64,000 bases of DNA from Methylobacterium sp. (GTDB taxonomy: Bacteria; Pseudomonadota; Alphaproteobacteria; Rhizobiales; Beijerinckiaceae), in the NCBI GenBank assembly GCA_013823325.1, contig PNLY01000017.1, forward strand, positions 1-64,000, read 5' to 3'. The notes under the pieces were generated by a model, which was given only the letters and a program-made list of their open reading frames with translations, searched no databases and was not told where the DNA came from. Shown piece by piece: positions 15,606 to 23,637 of this stretch (position 1 is its first letter; every line of letters starts with the position of its first letter). Made by a program: the position numbers and the translations under genes.

Positions 15606-16471
15606 ACCTGCCTCACCTTCCTGGCGACCAGGCCTTCCGGCAGCGCGACCAAGAGCGCAGCCATGACGGCGAGGGCGACGACGTTCGAGAATTCCGGCAC
15701 CCAGACCTTGGAGAAGGTCATGGCGAAGCCGAGCAGCAGCGCGCTCAGCACCGTGCCGCGGAAGGTGCCGAGCCCGCCGGCGACGACGACGATCAGCGCC
15801 AGGATCAGCACCTCCTCATCGAGACCGGGATAGGCCGAGAGGATGCCGGCGCCGAGCGCGCCGGAAATGCCGCCGAGGCCGGCCGAGATCACCAGCACGG
15901 CGGTGAAGATCCGGCGTGTGTCGAGGCCGAGCGTCTCGACGAAGCCGCGATCGGTGACGCAGGCCCTGACCACCGCGCCCCAGATGGTGCGGTCGATCAC
16001 GAACCACAGCGCGAAAGCGAGCGCCGCGCCGAAGCCGATGATGAAGAGCCGGTAGATCGGGAAAGGCATGTCCATGATGAAGACGACGCCGCGCAGCGCC
16101 TCCGGGATTTCCGCCGAGAGGATTTGCGCGCCGAAACCCCAGCGCATCAGGTCGGCGAAGATCACCGAGAGGCCGTAGGTCAGCAGCACCTGCATCAGAT
16201 GGGTGCGCGCGTAGAACTGCCGGAACGGGAAGCGCTCCAGCAGGAAGCCTGCGAGGCCGGCGGCTACAAAGGCGACCGGGAAGGCCAGCCACCAGGGCGC
16301 GCCCGAGGCCAGCCAGTAGACGCCGACATAGGCGCCGAGCAGGAAGAAGGAGCCGTGGGTCAGATTGACAAAATTCATCAGGTTGAGCACCACCGAGAGG
16401 CCGAGGCCTGTCAGCAGCAGGAGCATCGAGAACGACAGCGCGTTCAGGCTCTGGACGGCGTAGAAGCCCAC
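15602..16471 (-). CDS. livH: Branched-chain-type ABC transporter permease LivH
   Basis: A 289-residue permease of the LivH family: multiple membrane helices, an early NLMNFVNLTHGSFFLLGAYV segment and a late GGLGTFRGTVLSALLLGFA loop. The start codon is GTG with AAGGAG about ten bases upstream. It lies 21 bases after the substrate-binding protein gene, giving the operon order livK-livH-livM-livG-livF followed by the two dioxygenase paralogues and the aldolase-like gene. Confidence 0.93.
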   Translation of the reverse strand: MGFYAVQSLNALSFSMLLLLTGLGLSVVLNLMNFVNLTHGSFFLLGAYVGVYWLASGAPWWLAFPVAFVAAGLAGFLLERFPFRQFYARTHLMQVLLTYGLSVIFADLMRWGFGAQILSAEIPEALRGVVFIMDMPFPIYRLFIIGFGAALAFALWFVIDRTIWGAVVRACVTDRGFVETLGLDTRRIFTAVLVISAGLGGISGALGAGILSAYPGLDEEVLILALIVVVAGGLGTFRGTVLSALLLGFAMTFSKVWVPEFSNVVALAVMAALLVALPEGLVARKVRQV

Positions 16472-16492
16472 GGGAAAGCTCCTTCGTAGGAC

Positions 16493-17695
16493 TTAGGCCA
16501 CCGGGCCCGGATCACGCACGCCCTTATAGGTGTGGATCACCTGGTTGACCGGGCCGCCGGCGCCGTCCTTGATCTCGTTGACATAGATGTCGAGGATCGC
16601 CTGGTTGTTGCGCGGATCGAACGGCATCGGCCCGAACACGGTCTCGACTTCCCTGGCGAGCAGCGCCTCCTTGACCTTCTCCTTGTTGGAGAGGTCGCCC
16701 TCGACGCGCTCGACCGCGGCCTTGATCACCTGGCCGGTGACATAGCCGGCCGTGCCCATCTCGCCGGGCATGGCGTTGCGGGCGGCCTGATAGGCCTTGG
16801 TGAAGGCGGCCGAGCTCGGCGCCGTCGGCGACTGGTTGCAGGTGTTGAGCCCGCCGAGCGCCGCTTCCTTGACGGCCGAGACCACGTCCTCCTGGTCGAA
16901 CAGCGCGCCGCTGCCGATCAGCTTGACCTTGCCGTGCAGCCGGTACTCGCGCATCTGGCGCAGGAAGCGCACCGCGTCGGAGCCGGCGAAGAAAGAGAAG
17001 ATGAACTCCGGCCGTTCCGAGGCGATCGTCGTCAGCAGCGGCCCGAAATCGGTGGTGCCCAGCGGGGCCCAGAGCTGCTTGCCGACCTTGCCGCCCTGCT
17101 GCTGGTAGCTCGCGACGAAATCGCCGACGGATTCGCGGCCGGCGGCGTAGTCGGCGGCGATGGTCAGGCAGCCGGACTTGCCGAGCTTCTCGAAGGCCCA
17201 CTGGCCGGCGGTGTGGCCGAGCATCCAGTTGGTCTTGGTCGGCCGGAAGACGAAGGGGCTCGCCGCCTTGCGGGCGAGGTCGTTGGCCGAGCCGGCCGAG
17301 ATGAAGGTCAGCGCCTTGGCCTCGGTCACCACGTCGCGGACGGCGAGCGCCACCGCCGAGGAGATCACGCCGGAGACGATGTCGACATTGTCCTGCCCGA
17401 GGAGCTTGCGGAACTTGCGCACGCCCTCGTCCGGCTTGGCCTGATCGTCCTCGACGATCAGCTCGACGGCGCGGCCGGCGAGCTTGCCGCCATTCTCGGC
17501 CAGGAACATCTGCATCCCGGCGCGCATGCTCTCGCCGAGCGCCGTGAACGGACCCGACAGCGAGGTCACCATGCCGATCTTCAGCGGCTTGTTGGCGCCC
17601 TGCGCCAAAGCGGGTGCGCTGATCGCGCCGGAGAGGGCAGTGGCGCCCGCAGTCGCGAGGAAGCTGCGGCGGGACAGCGGAAAGCGCTCGGTCAT
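16493..17695 (-). CDS. ABC transporter substrate-binding protein, LivK/Leu-Ile-Val-binding type, Tat-exported
   Basis: The 400-residue protein begins with a twin-arginine signal (LSRRSFLATAGATALSG) and a signal cleavage region ending ALAQG, followed by the periplasmic-binding type I core (KPLKIGMVTSLSGPFTALGE; VELIVEDDQAKPDEGVRKF). Relatives near aromatic genes bind aromatic acids as often as amino acids. It is the first gene of the long minus-strand operon and faces the GntR gene across 255 AT-rich bases. Specificity for an aromatic compound is inferred from the operon only. Confidence 0.9.
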   Translation of the reverse strand: MTERFPLSRRSFLATAGATALSGAISAPALAQGANKPLKIGMVTSLSGPFTALGESMRAGMQMFLAENGGKLAGRAVELIVEDDQAKPDEGVRKFRKLLGQDNVDIVSGVISSAVALAVRDVVTEAKALTFISAGSANDLARKAASPFVFRPTKTNWMLGHTAGQWAFEKLGKSGCLTIAADYAAGRESVGDFVASYQQQGGKVGKQLWAPLGTTDFGPLLTTIASERPEFIFSFFAGSDAVRFLRQMREYRLHGKVKLIGSGALFDQEDVVSAVKEAALGGLNTCNQSPTAPSSAAFTKAYQAARNAMPGEMGTAGYVTGQVIKAAVERVEGDLSNKEKVKEALLAREVETVFGPMPFDPRNNQAILDIYVNEIKDGAGGPVNQVIHTYKGVRDPGPVA

Positions 17696-17829
17696 GGGAC
17701 GTCCTCCAACGGGGCGATCTTGGTGCCACTCGATTGGCCGGCATCCGATCAGAAGGGCTTTGGCGTGTCAATATTATTTCGATATTTTTTCGACATACAG
17801 AATTCGCCTTCACGCGGTCTCTTATAGAG

Positions 17830-17905
17830 AATTCCTTGAATTATAGGAATTAAAGGGATTTTGGTTGGCTGCAATCAGTGCCGTCAGGATTGTAATTTCG
17901 AAATT
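17830..17905. promoter_or_regulatory. AT-rich divergent promoter/operator region of the aromatic module
   Basis: The stretch 17761-17910 is markedly AT-rich against a GC-rich background. It contains the inverted repeat AATTCC (17830-17835) / GGAATT (17846-17851) and the 12-bp palindrome AATTTCGAAATT (17894-17905). It separates the importer/dioxygenase operon from the GntR-SDR-dehydrogenase operon. These are the best candidates for the operator of the GntR protein at 17951, by position. Confidence 0.5.
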
Positions 17906-17950
17906 TGATGCTAGAGAGGGCTATCGACAACAGGAGCTGCGCGCTTCGGA

Positions 17951-18667
17951 ATGTCCTCTTCCGACAAGACCCTGGCCGACCGGACCTACCGCCAATTGCG
18001 CGGCGACATCGTCAATGGCCGCCTCGCCGCCGGCAGCAAGCTGAAGCTCGAAGGCCTGGCGCAAGACTATGAGGTCGGCATGTCGCCGCTGCGCGAGGCG
18101 CTCGCCCGCCTGATGGGCGACCTGCTCGTCGTCTCGGAAGGGCAGCGCGGCTTCTGGGTGGCGCCGCTTTCGCTCGACGAGCTCGACGACGTCTCGCGCG
18201 TCCGCGCCCTGATCGAGACCGAGGCGCTCAACGCCGCGATCCGCAATGGCGATGCGCAATGGGAGCGCGAGGTCACCGCGGCGTTCGACGCGCTGGCGGC
18301 GGTCGAGGAGCATCTGCCGCATACCAGCGAGGCGCTGCCGCCCGAGCAGCTCGAAACCTGGGAGGCGCGCAATCGTGCCTTTCACGCCGCGCTGGTCTCG
18401 GCGGCCGGCTCGCCGATGCTGATCAAGCTGCGGGCTCTGCTTTACCAGCAGTCGGAGCGCTATCGCCGCGTCTCGCTCAACGTCTCGCGCGGCTGGCGCA
18501 ATGTCCATGACGAGCACCGCGCCATCTACGACGCCACCATGCAGCGCAATGCGTTGCGGGCCTGCCGGATGACCGAGCTGCATCTCGCCCGCACGGCCGA
18601 AGAGGTGCGCAAGGCGATGGCCGCGCTGGCGCGGGACGACGACCAGGTTTCCGGAGGCAAGGCGTGA
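17951..18667 (+). CDS. GntR-family regulator with FCD effector domain
   Basis: The 238-residue protein has an N-terminal winged helix (about residues 8-70; LADRTYRQLRGDIVNGRL, VGMSPLREALARLMGD) and an all-helical FCD ligand domain with the conserved pattern VRALIETEALNAAI and RNRAFHAALVSAAGSP. FCD regulators sense carboxylic acids. It sits first in the plus-strand half of the aromatic module and faces the importer operon, so it is the likely regulator of both. The SDR gene begins within its stop (GTGA overlap). Confidence 0.92.
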   Translation: MSSSDKTLADRTYRQLRGDIVNGRLAAGSKLKLEGLAQDYEVGMSPLREALARLMGDLLVVSEGQRGFWVAPLSLDELDDVSRVRALIETEALNAAIRNGDAQWEREVTAAFDALAAVEEHLPHTSEALPPEQLETWEARNRAFHAALVSAAGSPMLIKLRALLYQQSERYRRVSLNVSRGWRNVHDEHRAIYDATMQRNALRACRMTELHLARTAEEVRKAMAALARDDDQVSGGKA

Positions 18668-19404
18668 GCGGTTTTGATCTGAGCGGCCAGACCATTCTGG
18701 TCACTGGTGCGGCAGGCGGTATCGGCGCGGTGACGGCGCAGGTTCTGGCGGGCCTCGGAGCGAGGCTCGTCCTCACAGACCGCATCTCCTGCGCCGCGAC
18801 GATCGCCGGGCTCGGCGAGAAGGCGAGTACGGCCCGCGAGGTCGTCATCGACCTGCTCGATGGCGATGCGCCTCGGCGCCTGTCCGAACAGGCCGGGCCG
18901 ATCGATGCCGCGGTGCTCGGCGCCGGCATCTATCGCCCGCTCGACTGGGATGACGATGGCTGGGAGGAGATCGCCGAGACCACGCTGTCGCTCAACCTGA
19001 TGGCGCCGATGCGGCTAGCGCGCGAGCTGGTGCCGGCCATGGCGGCGCGCGGCGGCGGGCGGGTCGTCCTCGTCGGCTCGATCGTCGCGGCCACAGGCGG
19101 CTCCTTCCCCGGCGTCGGCCCGCATTACGCGGCGTCGAAGGGTGGCCTGCACACGCTGGTGCGCTGGCTCGCCGCCCGCTTCGGCGGGCAGGGCGTGCTG
19201 GTCAACGGCGTCGCGCCGGGGATCACCGACACGGCCATGGTCGGCGTCCACGACCTGTCTGCGGCGCTCGCGAAGCATCCGCTCGGCCGGGCCGCCCAGC
19301 CGGAGGAGATCGCCTGGCCGATCGCCTTCCTCTGCTCACCGGCGGCGAGCTTCGTCTCCGGCGCCATCCTCGACGTGAACGGCGGCGCGATGATGCGCCC
19401 ATGA
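18664..19404 (+). CDS. Short-chain dehydrogenase/reductase (SDR)
   Basis: A 246-residue classical SDR using NAD(P): glycine motif TGAAGGIGAV near residue 15, a Ser in VLVGSIVA, and the catalytic YAASK. The acidic residue after the second strand (VLTDRIS) suggests NAD preference. The GTG start overlaps the GntR stop. In ring-cleavage modules SDRs often act as cis-dihydrodiol or hydroxyacyl dehydrogenases; here the substrate is not known. It is followed 27 bases later by the semialdehyde dehydrogenase. Confidence 0.85.
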   Translation: MSGFDLSGQTILVTGAAGGIGAVTAQVLAGLGARLVLTDRISCAATIAGLGEKASTAREVVIDLLDGDAPRRLSEQAGPIDAAVLGAGIYRPLDWDDDGWEEIAETTLSLNLMAPMRLARELVPAMAARGGGRVVLVGSIVAATGGSFPGVGPHYAASKGGLHTLVRWLAARFGGQGVLVNGVAPGITDTAMVGVHDLSAALAKHPLGRAAQPEEIAWPIAFLCSPAASFVSGAILDVNGGAMMRP

Positions 19405-19431
19405 CGACAAAACCAGACCGGGAGTGAGACG

Positions 19432-20937
19432 ATGAACAGCGCCGTTCCGCGCTACCAGGGCGCTGCCGCCAGCGCCGAGACCGCCCGCCTGTCGCATTTC
19501 ATCGACGGGCGCTTCGTGCCGGCCGGCCGCAGCAGCTTCGAGAACCGCCACCCGGCGACGGGCGAGCTGATCAACTTCGTGCCGGAGGCCGACTCGGCCG
19601 CGGTCGATGATGCGGTCAAGGCGGCCAAGCGCGCGCTCAAGGGGCCGTGGGGCAAGATGAGCGAGCAGCAGCGCTCCGCCATCCTGCGCAAGGTCGCCGA
19701 CGGGATCATGGCCCGCTTCGACGATTTCCTCGCCGCCGAGGTGCTCGACACCGGCAAGCCCAAGAGCCTCGCCGCGCATATCGACATTCCGCGCGGCGCG
19801 GCGAACTTCAACGTCTTCGCCGACCAGGTGCTGACGCTCTCGACCGAGACCTTCCGCATGGCGACGCCGGACGGGGCAGGGGCGCTGAACTATGCGATCC
19901 GCTGGCCGCGCGGCGTCATCGCCGTGGTCTGCCCGTGGAACCTGCCGCTCTTGCTGATGACCTGGAAGGTCGCCCCGGCGCTGGCCTGCGGCAACACCGT
20001 CGTGGTCAAGCCCTCCGAGGAGACGCCGACCACGGCGACCATGCTCGGCGAGATCATGAACGAGGCCGGCGTGCCGCCCGGCGTCTACAATGTCGTGCAC
20101 GGCTTCGGCGAGGACAGCGCCGGCGAATACCTGACCAGTCACCCTGATGTCGACGGCATCACCTTCACCGGCGAGACGCGGACGGGCGAGGCGATCATGC
20201 GGGCCGCGTCCAGGGGAGTCCGTCCGGTTTCGCTCGAGCTCGGCGGCAAGAACGCCTCGCTGGTCTTCGCCGATTGCGACATGGACAAGGCGATCGAAGG
20301 CGTGACCCGCGCCGTCTTCGCCAATTGCGGCCAGGTCTGCCTCGGCACCGAGCGCGTCTATGTCGAGCGGCCGATCTTCGCCGCGTTCACGCAGCGGCTG
20401 AAGCAGGCGGCTGAGAAGCTGAAGCCCGGCAACCCGTTCGAGGCCGCGACCACGCTCGGGCCGCTGATCAGCCAGGTCCATCGCGACAAGGTGCTGTCCT
20501 ACTACGCCAAGGCGAAGGTCGAGGGGGCTGAGATCATCACCGGCGGCGGTATTCCCGAGCTTGCGGCGCCGTATTCCGCCGGCTCCTTCGTCGAGCCGAC
20601 GATCTGGACGGGTCTTCCTGAGGATTCGGCGGTGATGCGCGAGGAGATCTTCGGGCCCTGCTGCAACATCGTGCCCTTCGACGATGAGGATGCCGTCATC
20701 GCGCTGGCGAACGACAGTCCTTACGGTCTCGCCACCTCGATCTGGACGGAGAACCTGACGCGGGCCCATCGCGTCGCGGCGCAGGTCGAGGTCGGCATCA
20801 CCTGGGTGAACTCCTGGTTCCTGCGCGACCTGCGCACGCCCTTCGGCGGCTCGAAGCAGTCGGGCATTGGCCGCGAAGGCGGCGTGCACTCGATGGAGTT
20901 CTACACCGAGCTGCGCAACGTCTGCGTCAAGCTCTGA
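19432..20937 (+). CDS. Aldehyde dehydrogenase, 2-hydroxymuconic-semialdehyde dehydrogenase-like
   Basis: The 501-residue NAD-dependent dehydrogenase has Cys303 (NCGQVCLGTE) and Glu269 (LELGGKNASL), the NAD-binding PWNLPLLLMTWK segment and the C-terminal FGGSKQSGIGREGG. It resembles the HpaE/XylG/DmpC group that oxidises ring-cleavage semialdehydes to dicarboxylates. That role fits the dioxygenase on the facing operon and the hydratase and aldolase downstream. Specific assignment within the group is inferred from context. Confidence 0.85.
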   Translation: MNSAVPRYQGAAASAETARLSHFIDGRFVPAGRSSFENRHPATGELINFVPEADSAAVDDAVKAAKRALKGPWGKMSEQQRSAILRKVADGIMARFDDFLAAEVLDTGKPKSLAAHIDIPRGAANFNVFADQVLTLSTETFRMATPDGAGALNYAIRWPRGVIAVVCPWNLPLLLMTWKVAPALACGNTVVVKPSEETPTTATMLGEIMNEAGVPPGVYNVVHGFGEDSAGEYLTSHPDVDGITFTGETRTGEAIMRAASRGVRPVSLELGGKNASLVFADCDMDKAIEGVTRAVFANCGQVCLGTERVYVERPIFAAFTQRLKQAAEKLKPGNPFEAATTLGPLISQVHRDKVLSYYAKAKVEGAEIITGGGIPELAAPYSAGSFVEPTIWTGLPEDSAVMREEIFGPCCNIVPFDDEDAVIALANDSPYGLATSIWTENLTRAHRVAAQVEVGITWVNSWFLRDLRTPFGGSKQSGIGREGGVHSMEFYTELRNVCVKL

Positions 20938-20964
20938 AGGCTCCTGGCTTTCTCGATCACACCG

Positions 20965-20984
20965 GGCGGTCGCTTGCGACCGCC
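20965..20984. repeat. Hairpin between the dehydrogenase and hydratase genes
   Basis: GGCGGTC and GACCGCC form a perfect 7-bp stem (extendable by GC pairs) around GCTTGC, 28 bases after the dehydrogenase stop. No T tract follows, so it is more likely an mRNA-stabilising or attenuating structure than a full terminator. The gene order and same strand suggest the operon continues through it. Confidence 0.4.
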
Positions 20985-21028
20985 GTCTCCACAAGCGCGC
21001 TCAGCGCCATAGATCATAGGAAACGTCC

Positions 21029-21811
21029 ATGCTGACCGAAGCCCAGCGCGCGCAGGTGGTGCGCTCTTTGCTCGAAAGCCACCGCACCAAGAAGCAGGGC
21101 GAGCGGCCCTCGCAGATGTTCCCCGAGATCGAGATCGCCGATTCCTATGCGATCTCCTCGGCTGTGGCGCAGGAGCGGGTCAAGGCCGGCGCCCGGATCA
21201 TCGGCCACAAGATCGGCCTGACCTCGAAGGCGATGCAGGCTTCCTCGAAGATCGACGAGCCCGATTACGGCTATCTCTTCGACGACCTCCTGCTGAACGA
21301 CGGCGCCAAGGTGAAGTTCGAGAATTTCTGCGTGCCGCGCGTCGAGCCGGAGCTGACCTTCATCCTGAAGGAGCCGCTGAAGGGGCCCGGCATCGGGCTG
21401 ATCGACGTGCTCAGGGCGACCGAATATGTCGTGCCCTCGATCGAGATCATCGATGCGCGCGTGACCGAGCCGCGCAAGATCTTCGATACGGTCGCCGACA
21501 ATGGCGCTGCCGCTGGCATCGTCCTCGGCGGCCGGCCGGTCCGGCCTGAGGATGTCGATCTGCGCTGGGTCGGCGCGATCTTCTATCGCAACTCCGAGAT
21601 CGAAGAGACCGGCCTCGCCGCCGGCGTGCTGGGTCACCCGGCCATGGCGATCGCCTGGCTCGCCAACAAGCTCGCGCCGTTCGACATCACCCTGCAGCCG
21701 GGCGACCTGATGCTGTCGGGCTCCTTCACACGCCCGGTCTGGGCGGCTAAGGGCGATACGCTGCACGCCGATTTCGGGCCGCTCGGTAGCGTCTCCGTGC
21801 AGTTCGTCTAG
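21029..21811 (+). CDS. 2-oxopentenoate/2-oxo-hept-3-ene-dioate hydratase (HpaH/MhpD family)
   Basis: The 260-residue protein belongs to the fumarylacetoacetate-hydrolase-fold hydratases: AGARIIGHKIGLTSKAMQ near residue 53, a metal-binding Glu106-x-Glu108 (RVEPELTFIL) and a late LQPGDLMLSGSFTRPVWA. Length and motifs match HpaH, which adds water to 2-oxohept-3-ene-1,7-dioate. In this module it would hydrate the dienoate made after decarboxylation, giving the substrate of the aldolase gene that follows. No tautomerase or decarboxylase gene of the HpaF/HpaG type is seen nearby. Confidence 0.87.
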   Translation: MLTEAQRAQVVRSLLESHRTKKQGERPSQMFPEIEIADSYAISSAVAQERVKAGARIIGHKIGLTSKAMQASSKIDEPDYGYLFDDLLLNDGAKVKFENFCVPRVEPELTFILKEPLKGPGIGLIDVLRATEYVVPSIEIIDARVTEPRKIFDTVADNGAAAGIVLGGRPVRPEDVDLRWVGAIFYRNSEIEETGLAAGVLGHPAMAIAWLANKLAPFDITLQPGDLMLSGSFTRPVWAAKGDTLHADFGPLGSVSVQFV

Positions 21812-21821
21812 CGCGCTTTCC

Positions 21822-21843
21822 GTTCAGCCGACTTCGGCTGAAC
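21822..21843. repeat. Intergenic hairpin, 9-bp perfect stem
   Basis: GTTCAGCCG (21822-21830) and CGGCTGAAC (21835-21843) flank a 4-base loop, ten bases after the hydratase stop. It lies next to a second, longer palindrome at 21873-21921, and together the two fill the gap before the aldolase gene. There is no T tract after it. Confidence 0.5.
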
Positions 21844-21872
21844 GATAAGAATTCGCGCCAACTCAACAAGTT

Positions 21873-21921
21873 GAGCATGTTCTCGTCGCAAAAGTGGTCC
21901 CCACTTTTGCGGAACATGCTC
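21873..21921. repeat. REP-like compound palindrome between hydratase and aldolase genes
   Basis: An outer stem GAGCATGTTC (21873-21882) / GAACATGCTC (21912-21921) and an inner stem GCAAAAGTGG (21888-21897) / CCACTTTTGC (21901-21910) are both perfect. It is inserted within what is otherwise an operon, ending 14 bases before the aldolase start. A different sequence but similar design is found after flgH. It may be a dispersed REP-like family; counting copies in the genome would show this. Confidence 0.6.
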
Positions 21922-21934
21922 GGAGGAGCTTCCG

Positions 21935-22696
21935 ATGGACCTGCCCCGCAACGCCTTCAAGGCCGCGCTCGCCCGCGGCGAATTGCAGATCGGGCTGTGG
22001 AGCAGCCTGTGCAGCCCGATCGTCGCCGAGATCATCGGCCATAGCGGCTTCGACTGGATCCTGGTCGACACCGAGCACTCGCCGAACGAGCCGCCGGCGG
22101 TGCTCGCCCAGCTCCAGGCCATGCAGGCCGGCACCGCGACGCCGATCGTGCGCCCGGCCTGGAACGATCCGGTTCTGCTGAAGCGCCTGCTCGACATCGG
22201 CACGCAGGCGGTGCTGGTGCCCTTCGTCCAGAATGCCGAGGAGGCGGCCAAGGCCGTCGCCGCCTGCCGCTATCCGCCGGCCGGCATCCGCGGCATCACC
22301 GTGAGCGGGCGCGGCAGCCGCTATGGCCGCGTGCCCGATTATCTCAAGCGCGCCGATGCCGAGATCTGCGTCCTCGTCCAGGTCGAGACCGGCGAGGCGC
22401 TGGCCCAGCTCGAGTCGATCGCCTCGGTCGACGGCGTCGACGGCGTCTTCATCGGCCCGGCCGACCTTTCCGCCTCGCTCGGCCATATCGGCGATCCCGG
22501 CCATCCCGAAGTGCAGGACGCGATCCAGGGCGCGGTCGAGCGGTTGGCCGCCGTCGGCAAGCCGGCCGGCATCCTGACGCCGTCCGAGGCCGATGCGCGC
22601 CGCTATATCGAATGGGGCTACCGCTTCGTCGCGGTCGGCTCGGATCTCGGCCTGCTGACCAAGCATGCCGACGCGCTGGCGAAGACGTTCCGGTAA
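21935..22696 (+). CDS. hpaI: HpcH/HpaI-family aldolase
   Basis: The 253-residue class II pyruvate aldolase has the HpaI signature residues: VDTEHSPNE (His48), PIVRPAW (Arg73), QVETGEAL (Glu151, metal) and VFIGPADLSASLG (Asp177, metal). HpaI cleaves 4-hydroxy-2-oxo-heptane-1,7-dioate to pyruvate and succinic semialdehyde; relatives take shorter 4-hydroxy-2-oxo acids. It is the last step of the ring-fission route encoded here. The AGGAG at 21923 precedes the ATG at 21935. It ends the plus-strand half of the module. Confidence 0.85.
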   Translation: MDLPRNAFKAALARGELQIGLWSSLCSPIVAEIIGHSGFDWILVDTEHSPNEPPAVLAQLQAMQAGTATPIVRPAWNDPVLLKRLLDIGTQAVLVPFVQNAEEAAKAVAACRYPPAGIRGITVSGRGSRYGRVPDYLKRADAEICVLVQVETGEALAQLESIASVDGVDGVFIGPADLSASLGHIGDPGHPEVQDAIQGAVERLAAVGKPAGILTPSEADARRYIEWGYRFVAVGSDLGLLTKHADALAKTFR

Positions 22697-22723
22697 GTCG
22701 AGCCCCGCCCGGTGTGAACGGCC

Positions 22724-23548
22724 TTACGGCGTCACTCTGTGGAGCGGCAGAGAGACGCCCAGGCGGTCGAGCATCAGCCCGAACTCGGCCGCGCTATAGC
22801 GCTCATTCTCGGTGACCAGCGCCAGGACAGCGCCGGTGCCGGGCACCGCATGTGGTGCGACCGCCGCGATCGCGTCGTCGAGCGGGTCGAACAGCGGACG
22901 TCCGGGGCGGGCGCGCGCGATGAAGGCGCGCAGCCAGGGCAGGTGCGTGCTCGACAAGGTGAACGCGGCGATATCGGGATGTTGTCCGTCCAGCGCGTCG
23001 AGGAAGGCGTTGACCTGTGCCTGCGCCTGATCGGGCGCGAACAGGAAGGCGCCGCTTTCGACCAGCTCGACCAGCGGCGATGCATTGACGAGATGGACCT
23101 GCGCCTTGCGCTCGCCCGCCTGCGTGTCGGCGTAAAGGCGCAGCTCCGGGCTTTCCACCATGGACCGCACGCCGAGCACCGCGACGGCTTTGCGTCCGGC
23201 GACGGCTAGGGCTGCCGCTATCGGCGGGCGGACGCCGAAGACAGGTGGGTTGATGATCCCCGTGAGCTCGTCGAGCACGGTGATGGACGGTGCATTCGAG
23301 GCGACCAGCACGGCGGCCGGGTCGAAGCTGTCGAGATAGCGCAGCGTGCGCCGCAGGATGGCGAGAAGCTCCGGCCTGGATTTGTCGCCATAGGGGAAGC
23401 TGGCGCGATCCGCGAAATAGAGGATGTCTTGCCCCGGCAGGAGGCGCTGGATGGCCGCCACCGCTGCATAGCTGCCGATCCCGGCGTCGAAGACCGCGAC
23501 GGGCCGGACGAGCCTCGGCAACGCGTCATGGTCGATCGGGATGCTCAT
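22724..23548 (-). CDS. Glutamate racemase-like protein lacking both catalytic cysteines
   Basis: With the ATG at 23548 the product is 274 residues and follows the Asp/Glu racemase fold: VAVFDAGIGSYAAVAAI (the DSGVGG region), ILYFADRASFPYGDKS, and FTLSSTHLPWL. Glutamate racemases use a Cys in CNTAS and a second in LGCTHYP. Here these positions are Ser84 (ASNAPS) and Ser200 (SSTH), codons at 23297 and 22949. The rest of the fold is intact. It may therefore not racemise glutamate, or may use another chemistry. The frame opens further to 23641 but that part crosses the dksA terminator. It lies downstream of dksA on the same strand. Confidence 0.75.
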   Translation of the reverse strand: MSIPIDHDALPRLVRPVAVFDAGIGSYAAVAAIQRLLPGQDILYFADRASFPYGDKSRPELLAILRRTLRYLDSFDPAAVLVASNAPSITVLDELTGIINPPVFGVRPPIAAALAVAGRKAVAVLGVRSMVESPELRLYADTQAGERKAQVHLVNASPLVELVESGAFLFAPDQAQAQVNAFLDALDGQHPDIAAFTLSSTHLPWLRAFIARARPGRPLFDPLDDAIAAVAPHAVPGTGAVLALVTENERYSAAEFGLMLDRLGVSLPLHRVTP

Positions 23549-23577
23549 CCTGGGCGCTCGCTGTTTGGCCGGGCATG

Positions 23578-23606
23578 AAAAAGGCCCCGCAATTGGATGC
23601 GAGGCC
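23578..23606 (-). terminator. Rho-independent terminator of dksA
   Basis: On the minus strand GGCCTCGC - ATCCAATT - GCGGGGCC is an 8-bp stem (one G-T pair) followed immediately by TTTTT. It starts 32 bases after the dksA stop and before the racemase-like gene, so dksA is probably transcribed alone with limited read-through. Confidence 0.85.
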
Positions 23607-23637
23607 CCTGATGGAAGGCAATGTCCCGCCTTGAGTC

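Noticed and set aside
20965..20984. Terminator between the semialdehyde dehydrogenase and hydratase genes
   Set aside because: The hairpin is good but no T tract follows and the pathway continues on the same strand, so it is listed only as a hairpin.
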